Below, piece by piece: positions 52,900 to 62,036 of a stretch of 64,000 nucleotides of DNA. Below the pieces are notes generated by a model. The model searched no databases. It worked only from the letters and a program-made list of their open reading frames with translations, and was not told the origin of the DNA. The translations under genes and the position numbers were made by a program. Source of the DNA: Cyrtodaria siliqua (taxonomy: Eukaryota; Mollusca; Bivalvia; Adapedonta; Hiatellidae); contig JAWPHD010000288.1 of assembly GCA_037043455.1 (NCBI GenBank), positions 434,001 to 498,000 on the forward strand, in the 5' to 3' direction. How positions within the stretch are numbered: the stretch's first letter is position 1; each line of letters opens with the position of its first letter.

Positions 52900-54195
52900 T
52901 TTGGTTACCCTTCCAGAAATACGCAAACAGTTGGCTATGCTACCGGAGGCACTACGCCCGCAATTAGCCATAGCACCGCAACCACCACCACCGCCACCAC
53001 CACCACCACCACCACCACCATTCGTTCCTAGAGATAACAAAAACGGCTTTACCAAGCAAACCGCAGATCCTAAAGACCAAGAACCAAGGGCCCGATTTCG
53101 AGGAGGAACTAAAGCGGGTAATAGAGTCTGGATCAAAATTAAGAAAAACTCCAGAAAAGTGCCCAGATCAAAACCTGCCGAACCTGTGGAAGAATTATAT
53201 GAAAAAAATCAAACAAAAACGTACTTCAGTTAATCCTGAGGAAGAAATACTAGAAGAAGAATGGCAAGAAGAATCTGCTGCAAGGCCTTAGAAACTCAAA
53301 CCGGTGTATGATATTGACTTGGATGCTGGCATGAATAAAAAAAGTACTTGATAAGTATGGTTTGCTAGTCCCATCTAAAATACCAGGTATTATGGATGGA
53401 AGTGCTGATTATAACAAACATGTCAAAAAGGCTGGGGATATACAATATCAGTTGACTCATGATTCAGCAGGTCTGTTGCAAAATATACGTGGCCTCAATC
53501 CAGAAAAACTTGAAGAAAGGCTAAAAAAGGCGATAGATCCAAGAACTATACAAAACATTTAAAGAAATGATCGGAAACCCTAAGACTACTAGTGATAAAC
53601 AAGAGGGATATATGTCGGAACATGTTAGGTTGGCTAATAATATAAAAGGTATAGAGTTTTACATAGAGAGGTTACTAGAACGAGTTCGGGCAGCCAAAGA
53701 GACTACAAAGAAGACTTCTGGTGAACGTATGCAGCAGAAAAGAAATTCATACAAAATAAGCAAAGATGGTCACTACGGTATGCTTCAAATTGATATACAT
53801 AATCTTGTTGGTCATCACAAACTAATTGTTAGTCAAGGAGGGTCAGTTGTGCTAGATCTGAAAGTGGATGATGATTTTATTGATTTGGTGACAAAGCGTT
53901 ACAACAATGGAAAAGCATACTCGAAGCTATCTCAAAATGCATTCAAGGAACTGACAAAATTATCTGCTTTATCAATTCATAAAGGTTCTTCAAAGTACAA
54001 AAAGAGGTTGTGCGGGATATTACAATAGTCCTGATGAATTGGTTAATGATCTGGAGTTAGTATGTGGAAGTATCAAATCAGGGAATAATAGTCCACAGTT
54101 GACGAATAAAGGTATTAGCATAATCGACGAATTATTAAAAAATGGTAATATATCAACCGAAGAACACGAGCAATTGTTTTCAATTAATCTAATTA
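52890..54195 (+). pseudogene. Proline-rich Polinton protein, copy C
   Basis: LVTLPEIRKQLAMLPEALRP, then a run of 13 prolines (52985-53025) and a basic linker. After shifts near 53230 and 53340 come YDIDLDAGMNK, GIMDGSADYNKHVKKAGD (53362-53562), the coil-like HVRLANNIKGIEFYIERLLE (53567-54028) and KRYNNGKAYSKLSQNAFKEL. It ends EEHEQLFSIN, with a stop near 54195. It overlaps the motif before the membrane protein gene. No known domain; conserved in order with copy A. Confidence 0.72.
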
Positions 54196-54206
54196 TTATT
54201 ATAATG
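54184..54206 (+). promoter_or_regulatory. Conserved stop-to-start motif (proline-rich / membrane), copy C
   Basis: TTAATCTAATTATTATTATA followed by ATG at 54204; same layout as the virion-arm junctions, but on the opposite arm. Confidence 0.5.
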
Positions 54207-54675
54207 AAAAAAATTAAAAGCAAGGAGGAATTAATTAGTTACTTGACTCGACAAGCGGCAGCATACAGACTTGGGCGTGAGCGGTAGCTAGCAAATTTCA
54301 CTACCGCTCATGAACAGTCTCAATCAAACCGAGACTGCAATATTTCGTATGTGTCGTGCTCGGACGTTTCCAAAGGTCCATTATCATACTCTTAGTTATA
54401 AATTATTCGGTAGAATTAACATAGGGTTACAAATCACAAATGGGATAATTGGTTGTACCTTCCTGTTTTTATAGCTATCGTTGGAGCAATTCCCCCAATA
54501 ATTGCGGTTTTGATGAACACAACTAAAATAGCAGAGAAAAAGGTTTTATTAAAATCATATCATAGGAGTTTCAAACAACTTCTTTCATATGTGCAAACAT
54601 CTAATATGTCAAATGGGGAGATAATCCCATCATGCTTTTCTAAAATGACCCCACCTGCAGCAAAATGATAGTTTT
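54204..54675 (+). pseudogene. Small Polinton membrane protein, copy C
   Basis: MKKIKSKEELISYLTRQAAA, interrupted by the fold-back repeat (54272-54393), then a hydrophobic stretch (LQITNGIIGCT..., FIAIVGAIPPIIAVL) and HRSFKQLLSYVQTSNMSNGE (54453-54668). Same protein as 1268-1685. Probably one or two membrane spans; role unknown. Confidence 0.6.
54272..54393 (+). repeat. Fold-back repeat, copy 4, inserted in the membrane protein gene
   Basis: GGGCGTGAGCGGTAGCTAGC, then CGCTCATGAACAGTCTCAAT, ending GGTCCATTATCATACTCTTA. About 95 percent like the copy at 40640-40765, so both inserted recently. Gene sequence matching copy A resumes at AGTTATAAATT. Confidence 0.85.
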
Positions 54676-54721
54676 ACTGAACCTCTAGAAAGGTATATTG
54701 AAATGTATAAAATGAATGTTA

Positions 54722-55256
54722 CTAAACCAGTTCTTTTTCAACTTGTGTCCATAGGGAATCGTACTTGTCTCTAGTAGCTTTTGTCTTAATTGGCTTTGTT
54801 TCTTTTTTTATTTCTAATAGCTCGAATATCTTCCTGAAACTGTAATTAAATTTAATTACTCTTTTCCGGCCTCCTATCTTATCTAAAAAAATGTACAGTC
54901 GTGTAAAACAAATCCTCACATCTATGCTTATCTATTGGAGATAAATTGTACCCTCCCAAAAGTTTTTCTAAATGATATATTCTGTGATAAACGCTCTTCT
55001 TGCGAACTCCTCGATAATATGCAACAAGATCATATCCATTGTGAGTCCCACATTCGAAACAAATACGTTCTCCGTTGCAAACACTGCAAGTACTATTACA
55101 ATTTGCGCATGCGTAGGTCCAGTTGTAACAAAGTCTATACCCAAGATAATCTTTACAATGTGTCTTTTTGTCGACTATGTAAAACAAAAAGCAATCCGTA
55201 CAAAATTCAGAAGAATCGAAAACACCTAATAATATCTTACAATATATACAGTTCAT
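54722..55256 (-). pseudogene. Cys-rich (zinc-ribbon-like) Polinton protein, copy C
   Basis: Minus strand, opposite to its neighbours. MNCIYCKILLGVFDSSEFCT starts a protein with five C-x-x-C pairs: CIYC, CTDC, CANC, CSVC, CFEC (55080-55256). Then VAYYRGVRKKSVYHRIYHLE and, after one frameshift near 54900, a basic helical C-terminus ending SLWTQVEKELV. About 178 residues if unbroken. The paired cysteines suggest structural zinc and perhaps nucleic acid binding. The family is not recognised. Only its end is left in copy A. Confidence 0.65.
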
Positions 55257-55325
55257 CTTATAATATACTATTAATATTATTTATTTAATTAATACTTAAA
55301 AGATTAAGAATAGCTTAAAATTATA

Positions 55326-55608
55326 TGGTATATACAGATGACATAAAAAGTCTCAGAAATGTGCAAAACAAGCTTTGTTAGTTGATTCTGAAGGCATGCA
55401 AAAAATGGATAGGGAACTATTAATTTTTATAAACTTCAATGATTTGACTGAAAAGATTATAACCGAGGTTCAAAAGATGAAACTGCCGTGGAAAATAAGA
55501 AAACATGATATCAAAAGGGCACGAAGATTGTGCAACAAAAAGATCTCACTAGCAACTAGAGGTCCAGCAGATATTATTTCTTTAATTACTACTTTGCTGA
55601 GTTATTAA
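55326..55608 (+). pseudogene. Small basic ORF upstream of PolB, copy C
   Basis: MVYTDDIKSLRNVQNKLC, a one-base shift, then 55375-55608 open: ELLIFINFNDLTEKIITEVQ, KLPWKIRKHDIKRARRLCNK, ending ISLITTLLSY. About 93 residues, basic and helical. Same strand as PolB, 78 bp upstream. No match known to me; not seen in A or B because both are deleted in this region. Confidence 0.5.
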
Positions 55609-55659
55609 GGGAGGGAATTGATACTATTTTTTATGCCGGTTAATTAATTATAACTTAAA

Positions 55660-55689
55660 ATTTATTTTCTATACACATATTATATAATG
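55660..55689 (+). promoter_or_regulatory. AT-rich start block before PolB, copy C
   Basis: TACACATATTATATAATG, the TATTATATAATG form of the motif seen at other starts in this family. Confidence 0.4.
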
Positions 55690-58600
55690 AGTGTAAAAGA
55701 AACTGAAAAATCCCCGAAACAATATAGTAAGGTTTTTTCTGTGGTGGGTATTGTGGATAGATCCGATTATTTCGCTCAGCTTCGTCTGACGCGAAAAACA
55801 GTTGAAGAATTTCTCAAGGCGGAATTACAAAGGACGGGTCGTTTTAAATTAAGTGTTGCTTTAAAAATTACTTTCTCCAAGACAGTAAAAAACAAAGATG
55901 AAGAGTCCATAACTACATATAAAACAGCTTACTTCGCGTCCCGGGCAATAATAATCTTAGACAAAAACGATATCGAGTATGATTTAAATACAATAACTAA
56001 TGAAATTATTGACAGAATTGGAAGCTGGCAAAGTGTGGGGAGTGGATGGGTAATTGAATCAGTAGATATGCATTATGTAAACAGGGTGAAGTATAAGCCT
56101 TTGAGGGGTAGCTCTTATCTGAAGTTACCAAAAGAACTTTCTAACCCTAAAAAAGGTTTAATAAATATAATAAATAAAAAAGATGACGAGTGCTTTAGAT
56201 GGTGTCATTTAGCATATAAATTTCTAGCAGCAGCAAATTTAGAAAGGATAACAAAGTATAAAAAGCACATTGTTGATCTTGATTACAGTGGAATTACATT
56301 TCTTGCTAACATTAAATCAAATTCCCAAAATAGAAAAACAAAACAATATTTGTTTTAATATATTTGGATATGAAAAAAGTGGGGTGTATCCTCTATACAT
56401 ATCAAAAAATAAAGTTAAAGAAGAATGCGATATGCTTTTGATTGTTGAAGAAGAAAAAAACATTATGTATGGATAAAGGATTTTAACCGGTTGATATTTT
56501 ATCAAACATTACACGAAGGGAAAAAGGGGTTCTGCAAAACATGCCTGCAATGCTTTACATTAGAAAAAGTCTTAGAAAAACATAAACCTGATTTTCTTTC
56601 TTTGAATGGCAAGCAAGCAAAACAAATGCCTTTTGCGAGTGAAAAGGTTTTCTTTAAAAACTACAGCAGGCAATTAATGGTTCCATTTGTTATATATGCC
56701 GACTTTGAAGCAATAACGGAAAAAATATCTTCAACTACAAATAATCAAAAAAACTCGTATACAGATGCATATCAGCAACATACTGATTGTAGTTACGGAT
56801 AAAAGGTTGTCTGTTGCTATGATGACAAATATTCAAAACCGGTTGTAACATACACGGACCAAATGCTGTTTACAAAGTTTTTAGAACAAATGATAGAGGA
56901 AGAAAAGTATTGTAAAAAAACCGTGAATACGTGTTTTAAGAAAGTATGACAATGACAGCAAAAGAAGAAAAAGAATTTAGGGTAGCCGAAAAATGTCATA
57001 TTTGCGACGAGCGATACATGACGTGTGATAGAGCAGTTAGAGATCGTTGCCACATAACTGGGAAGTTTAGAGGAAGTGCTCATGATGCATGCAATCTCAG
57101 TTTCAAGTTGACTAAAACATACCTGTTGTGTTTCATGACTTGAGAGGCTATGACGCTCACTTTATAATGCAGCACATCGGAAAGTTCAACAAAACGATAA
57201 ATGTTATACCAAATAACATGGAAAAGTATATGGCTTTCATGTTGGGGTCAAATTTGGTGGTTATACATAGTTTTTAGTTTATGTCATAGTCACTCGATAA
57301 CTTGGTGAAAAACATTCCGTTGTTTAAATATATCTCTCAAGAATACTCTGATGAAAAGTTAGAACTGTTGAAAAGAAAAGGAGTTTATCCGTATGATTAT
57401 ATGGATAGCTTTAAATGCTTCAAGGAAAAACAGTTGCCTGACAAGAAAAGCTTCTACTCCCAGTTAAATGATGCAAATATCTCAGATGAAGATTATGAGC
57501 ATGCTAAAAAAATATGGAAGACGTTCAAGATCTAAAACATGGGGGAATATCATGATCTGTATTTGAAAAGCGATATTTTGTTGCTAGCTGATGTTTTTGA
57601 GAACTTCAGAAAAAATGTGTTTTGAGTATTACAAATTAGATCCTTGTCATTACTTCAGTAGTCCCGGTTTATCTTGGGATGCCTGTTTAAAAATGACTGG
57701 GATTAAACTTGACTTGATTACTGATATTGATAAATATCTGTTTGTAGAGAAAGGAATGAGAGGTGGCGTGAGTTATATTGCGACTAGATATTCAAAAGCT
57801 AATAATACGTATATGGAAAACTATGATAGTAGTAAACAGAGTAAGTATATTACTGGTAAATTTAAATGGGTCGATAAATTTGAAGAAGGGGATATTGTTG
57901 AGTGTGATCTTGAATATCCAGAAGAGTTTCATGACTCGCATAATGATAATCCTCTCGATCCGGAAAGTCTAAATATAAAAGATGAGTGGTTGTCGGACTA
58001 CTGCAAGAACTTGAAGAGTAAGTTTGATTTAGGAACTAGTAAAGTTAACAAACTTGTTCTTACATTGAAAGATAAGGAAAAATATGTCACGCATTATAGA
58101 AATTTAAAGCTGTATGAGAGTTTGGGGTTGAAAGTGAAAAAGATACACAGGATACTCCAGTTTGATGAGTCTCAATGGTTGAAGGTGTATATCGACTTCA
58201 ATACTACAAAAAGGACAGCTGGTAAGAATGCTTTTCAAAAAGATTTCTTCAAGCTTATGAATAATTCGGTTTTTGGTAAAACGATGGAAAACTTGAGAAA
58301 AAGAGTTAATGTTAAGCTGACGTATGATGAGGAAGTCCTTTTGAAATATGCGGCAAGACCATCGTTTATTTCTTGTAAGATGTTTAGTGAAAACTTGTTT
58401 GCAGTCAATAAGGTAAAAGAAAGACTTGTCTTAAATCGTCCTTGTTATGTTGGTATGTGTATTCTTACTTGATGTATGATTTCCACTACAATTATGCCAA
58501 AAATAAATACAATGAAAAAGTCAAATTATTGTTTAATGACACTGATTCTCTGTGTTATGAAATTAGGACAGAAGATGCGTATGCTGATCGTTACAAAGAC

Positions 58601-58963
58601 AAATAAGTTTTTGATAACAGTGATTATGATCCAAAACGTGAGTTTTACTTCAGCGATAACAAAAAGGTTATTGGCAAGATGAAAGATGAAGCTTGTGGTG
58701 CGGTGGTCGTAGAGTTTGTTGGATTGAGGAACAAGTCATACTCATACATTTTGGCTGATAATACTGAAACAAAGTAATGCAAAGGTGTTAAAAAATGTGT
58801 TGTCAAAAAAGAGATAACGCATGATAACTACAAAAATATTTTATTTATGGCAACAGAAGCTCATCATAAAATGAAAATTATCAGATCAAACAAACACAAG
58901 CTGGGCAGCTATGAAATTAATAAAACAGTTTGTCCGCATATGATGACAAAAGGTATATATTAG
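55687..58963 (+). pseudogene. polB: Protein-primed DNA polymerase B, copy C, nearly full length
   Basis: Copies the element's DNA from a protein primer. The 223-codon N-terminus is open (55687-56358; MSVKETEKSPKQYSKVFSVV). Then CKTCLQCFTLEKVLEKH, exonuclease motif YADFEAIT (56695), CHICDERY ... RDRCHITGKFRGSAHDAC (56995-57090), and RGYDAHFIMQHIGKF. A 293-codon stretch follows (57591-58472) with motif B (AFQKDFFKLMNNSVFGKTME), then motif [12 protein letters not shown] (58530-58565), ending MMTKGIY. Motif A, which should precede TGKFKWV near 57850, is cleanly deleted (about 19 residues) compared with copy B. About eight frameshifts or stops. Length ~1090 codons suits the family. Confidence 0.93.
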
Positions 58964-59018
58964 ACAATGATCGGGATACACTAGCATATAAATAATAATT
59001 TAATATAATACTTTATAC

Positions 59019-59279
59019 ATGGAACAAACATTTATGGTAGAGATATGTGAACAACTTGAGGAGTTGAAAGGTAAATAAAGAAGAGTATTGTTGGCATGCA
59101 AACAGGATTGGGTGGAATATGATGTGATTCGTGCTGATTTGCTAGATACTAGGAAAAGTCAAATTAACAAAAGAGGGCGATTACAATCGGAAATGGATTA
59201 TTATCTAGAAAAACTTGATCATAACAATAGAAAGCTTTTCAACTTGAAACGTAAACTACGCAAATGCAAAGAAAAATAA
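59019..59279 (+). pseudogene. Small coiled-coil Polinton protein, copy C
   Basis: MEQTFMVEICEQLEELKGK, one stop, then 59088-59279 open: YDVIRADLLDTRKSQINKRG, QSEMDYYLEKLDHNNRKLFN, ending KLRKCKEK. About 86 residues, strongly helical and basic. It follows PolB by 55 bp. Fragment D carries the same gene with other breaks, so the gene is real. Function unknown; terminal protein or DNA-binding roles would be guesses. Confidence 0.6.
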
Positions 59280-59291
59280 ATAAAATATTCC

Positions 59292-59357
59292 ATGATCGAA
59301 CATGATATGTATAGTGATGACGAGGATGATTGCCCTGTTCTTTCTGATTTTGTTTAA
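59292..59357 (+). CDS. Acidic micro-ORF next to the right terminal repeat, copy C
   Basis: 21 residues, MIEHDMYSDDEDDCPVLSDF V. Fragment D at the same place (47100-47170) reads the same pattern with substitutions (YDIYSDDDYYCPVPSDFA). Both end at the same point. Could be a tiny protein or the tail of the preceding gene in another frame. Substitutions keep the acidic block and the CPV-SDF ending, which argues for selection on the protein in the past. Confidence 0.45.
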   Translation: MIEHDMYSDDEDDCPVLSDFV

Positions 59358-59380
59358 CAGTCGAGACTAGACCCGATGCT

Positions 59381-59783
59381 GTTTTGGGTCGTGTGATTTT
59401 GGAACTTCGCCAAAAGTAGATTTACCAAAAAGTAGAAAAATAAAATAGTTGCACCCTTCCAAAAAAAAAGTAGCAAGGTATATTATCAATTATTTGTGGG
59501 TAGTATACAAACTGGGGTCTGTTCCTTCCGACTTTGTTTAACAGCCGAGACTAAAATTATCTGCGGTGTTGGGTTTGGAAGATATTGATTACCTGATCTA
59601 CAGTTGTTTTATTTTGGGTTGATTAAAAAAAGTAGCAAGTTATATTATCAATTATTTATAAGTAGTATAGAAACTAGCGGTTCTTGGGGAGTTTTCTCAT
59701 CGGGGGGTTGCAATGAGTTTTAAATTTGTTGGTTAGGTTGCCGGTGAAAAAACTGCACCAGAACTGCTAGTTTCTATACTACT
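59381..59783 (-). repeat. Right terminal inverted repeat of copy C
   Basis: Inverted partner of 48151-48575 with scattered differences and small gaps; ends CTATACTACT. Confidence 0.94.
59661..59783 (-). repeat. Terminal palindrome within the right inverted repeat
   Basis: AGTAGTATAGAAACTAGCGG at 59661 mirrors CTGCTAGTTTCTATACTACT at the tip. Shorter loop than the left end (123 against 158 bp). Confidence 0.88.
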
Positions 59784-59789
59784 ATCCGT
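59784..59789 (+). repeat. 6-bp target duplication, right of Polinton copy C
   Basis: ATCCGT, exact match to 48145-48150. Confidence 0.92.
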
Positions 59790-60169
59790 TTTTATAATGG
59801 GCCAAGGTATGAATGACAACATTTCTTTTTTATATTATTTTCAAAATTGAGAAAGGGTGCATTAGAATAGCTATATGTCTGAATAATATTTTTAAAAAAA
59901 ATGAAGAAGAAACAAGTATAAAATAGTTAGAGACAGTTCTTGTTGTCAATTAAAACTATCAATAACGTGATTTGTTCTGTTGGCGCATATTGACAGATCT
60001 GAATAATATGAAATAATCTAAGTTTATTTCTTTTTTGAACAAAGCACCGAGTAAAATTAGTAACAGCGTGTTTTATACGAATTGCTTTGTTAGTATATTA
60101 GGGATGTTGTTATGTTGGCAACTCAGAGTAAGCTTATGTTTTTCAGTGATTCAGTCATTCGTGAAAACC

Positions 60170-60540
60170 CCATTGTGGTTGCCGGGGTAGACTACAACCA
60201 CTGCAATCTCACAAACACACCGTCACATGCAGAGGTGTAGGACCCCCCGCCCCTCCCATATGCATATTCATTTTGTCATTCGTTATTATGCTCATTCAAT
60301 GTCTTTATCATGACACCGCGTATTCAAACGTGGAAATGTGGCTCCATCGTAAATGGAGTGTGTACTATTGAATTTGAAGCAACCCTGCAGAGTTCTGCGG
60401 TAAGAAGGTTCTAGGCCCATTCTCCATATTCTATCTTGATGTAAATGGAGGATGAGCCTGACATTTCATTCCTGTTAGACGCCATATAACCTTTCATGTG
60501 TTGGTGCGCCTTAAAACCTAATTCAATCAATCAATCAATC
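60170..60540 (+). repeat. Dispersed ~350-bp retroposon-like repeat, copy 3
   Basis: Head TGTGGTTGCCGGGGTAGACT, CACTGCAATCTCACAAACAC, CCATCGTAAATGGAGTG, CTGCAGAGTTCTGCGG, TGTTGGTGCGCCTTAAAACC, ending in (AATC)5. The most complete of the three copies. Confidence 0.78.
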
Positions 60541-61940
60541 ATTCGTGAGATAAAAATTCTTTCCAGAAGATGCATGAACCTTACATTTCTAAATATTGCT
60601 GGCAGCACATGGGTAATTTTTCAGGAGAGTGTACGTTTATAGGCCTATATATGAATGACAACATTGCAATTTCATTTCATACAAAATAAAAACGCACATG
60701 TTGTATTAGCCATGTGTTTGGTAAAATATTTAAAAAGAAGACAAACGTAAATAAACTTAGACACTTCTTGTGGTCTAACTAAAACTATCAATAATGTGTT
60801 TTGTTTTGTTTGCGCATATCGACAGATCTGAATAATAACTAGACTCATTTTGTTTCTTAACATAACGCCACTGAACACTCGTAACAGTATGTTTTATACG
60901 AATAGCTGTGTTTATTGTATGCTTAGCAGTGAAATAGTGGATTTTAACAATGAAATGAAAGCGGTATTTCATACGTGTGAAATATAGAGTTTTATTTTTT
61001 TTACTACTTTTTTTTCTCGATATAAGTTTTTTTTTATTTGTTTAGAAAATAACTGTTTAATATATATCATTCTACTGTAAATGGTCTAACTAAGAAAATG
61101 AGCTATACATTTTTAAACTTGTCAACTATTTCACAATTGTTATTTGCAGTGAAAAATGTCAGTTGGTCGTTCTTTTCAAAAACTACTTTAGGAAGGTGCT
61201 AGCTATAAAGTTATATCACTGGACTGGAAATAACTAAGAAAATGAGTCGTAGATTATTGAAATCGGTTAAGTAGTTTAGACGTTATGGGGAATTAAAAAC
61301 AGCAATTTTATCACATTAAAGCCAATGACGTCGTCAAATTTAAAAACAGAATTCTGCATACTGCAGTACACTTTGATTATAAAGCATGAAATAAAAAGAA
61401 AATTTGTTGTTTTGTGGTGAATAACAGATTTTATTTCATCTCGAAAGTGATCAAAGTTTAATATGTTCACTCATGAAGCTATGGTGTTAAATTGCTTTTA
61501 ATTGTTTATTGCAATTTGTGTAGCACTTATTTATCAGTAATGTTCATTTAATAATATCCTACTATTATGTTATAATGCTAATGTTAACTTTAAACCATAA
61601 AACATTATTGATATGTTTATCGTATTATAGAAAACGGTAGACTGAATGCACGTTGATAGTTGCCAAAGTTGTCTATTGATTTCTTGTTTTGTACGATAGA
61701 CACAATCATCATACACATTCATTTTACTAAACATGAATAACTTATATTGCTTTATGGTGATGCTGTATTTTCTGTCAGGAATTGCGAAGGAACATGCTCT
61801 TGACTTAAGTTCTTGTTAAAATATTTAAAAGTATTTAATGGTGTCTCCATGCACGATGAGATCACTTGTTTATATTCCACGTAAGTGAACTTGTGTGTCA
61901 TTCATCCCATAGGGATTGTATGACATTCATTGATCCAGTT
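60541..61940. other. No recognised gene
   Basis: AT-rich, with scattered short frames on both strands. One stretch (60595-60900) resembles 59800-60110: ATGAATGACAACATT, AGACA.TTCTTGT, AACTAAAACTATCAATAA and GCGCATAT.GACAGATCTGAA occur in both. This is an old ~800-bp direct duplication. Confidence 0.5.
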
Positions 61941-61944
61941 TTTC

Positions 61945-62036
61945 CTTAAATATAGTTGTTCTTTGTTTCTTTGTATGTTTGTGATTGATCGTCCTATAAT
62001 GCTACTTTGTCTGTTCGAGTTTTATATCTACTTGTT
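61945..62036 (+). mobile_element. Short, old copy of the retroelement 3' end
   Basis: TTGTTCTTTGTTTCTTTGTA, GTGATTGATCGTCCTATAAT and TGTCTGTTCGAGTTTTATAT match the last ~90 bp of the tail family. Confidence 0.6.

Larger units (their letters stand above)
48151..59783 (+). mobile_element. Polinton/Maverick copy C, both ends preserved (11.6 kb)
   Basis: Ends AGTAGTATAG ... CTATACTACT with long inverted repeats (48151-48575 and 59381-59783) and ATCCGT on both sides. Integrase, pX-like, capsid, pVI-like, fibre-like and ATPase are on the minus strand. Proline-rich, membrane, small basic, PolB, coiled-coil and acidic genes are on the plus strand, with Cys-rich on minus. Internal deletions removed protease plus PLA2 (junction near 49631) and minor capsid (junction near 51400). 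Later insertions: retroelement tail (48892-49156), inverted-repeat segment (52150-52497), fold-back repeat (54272-54393). Inactive but structurally informative. Confidence 0.96.
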
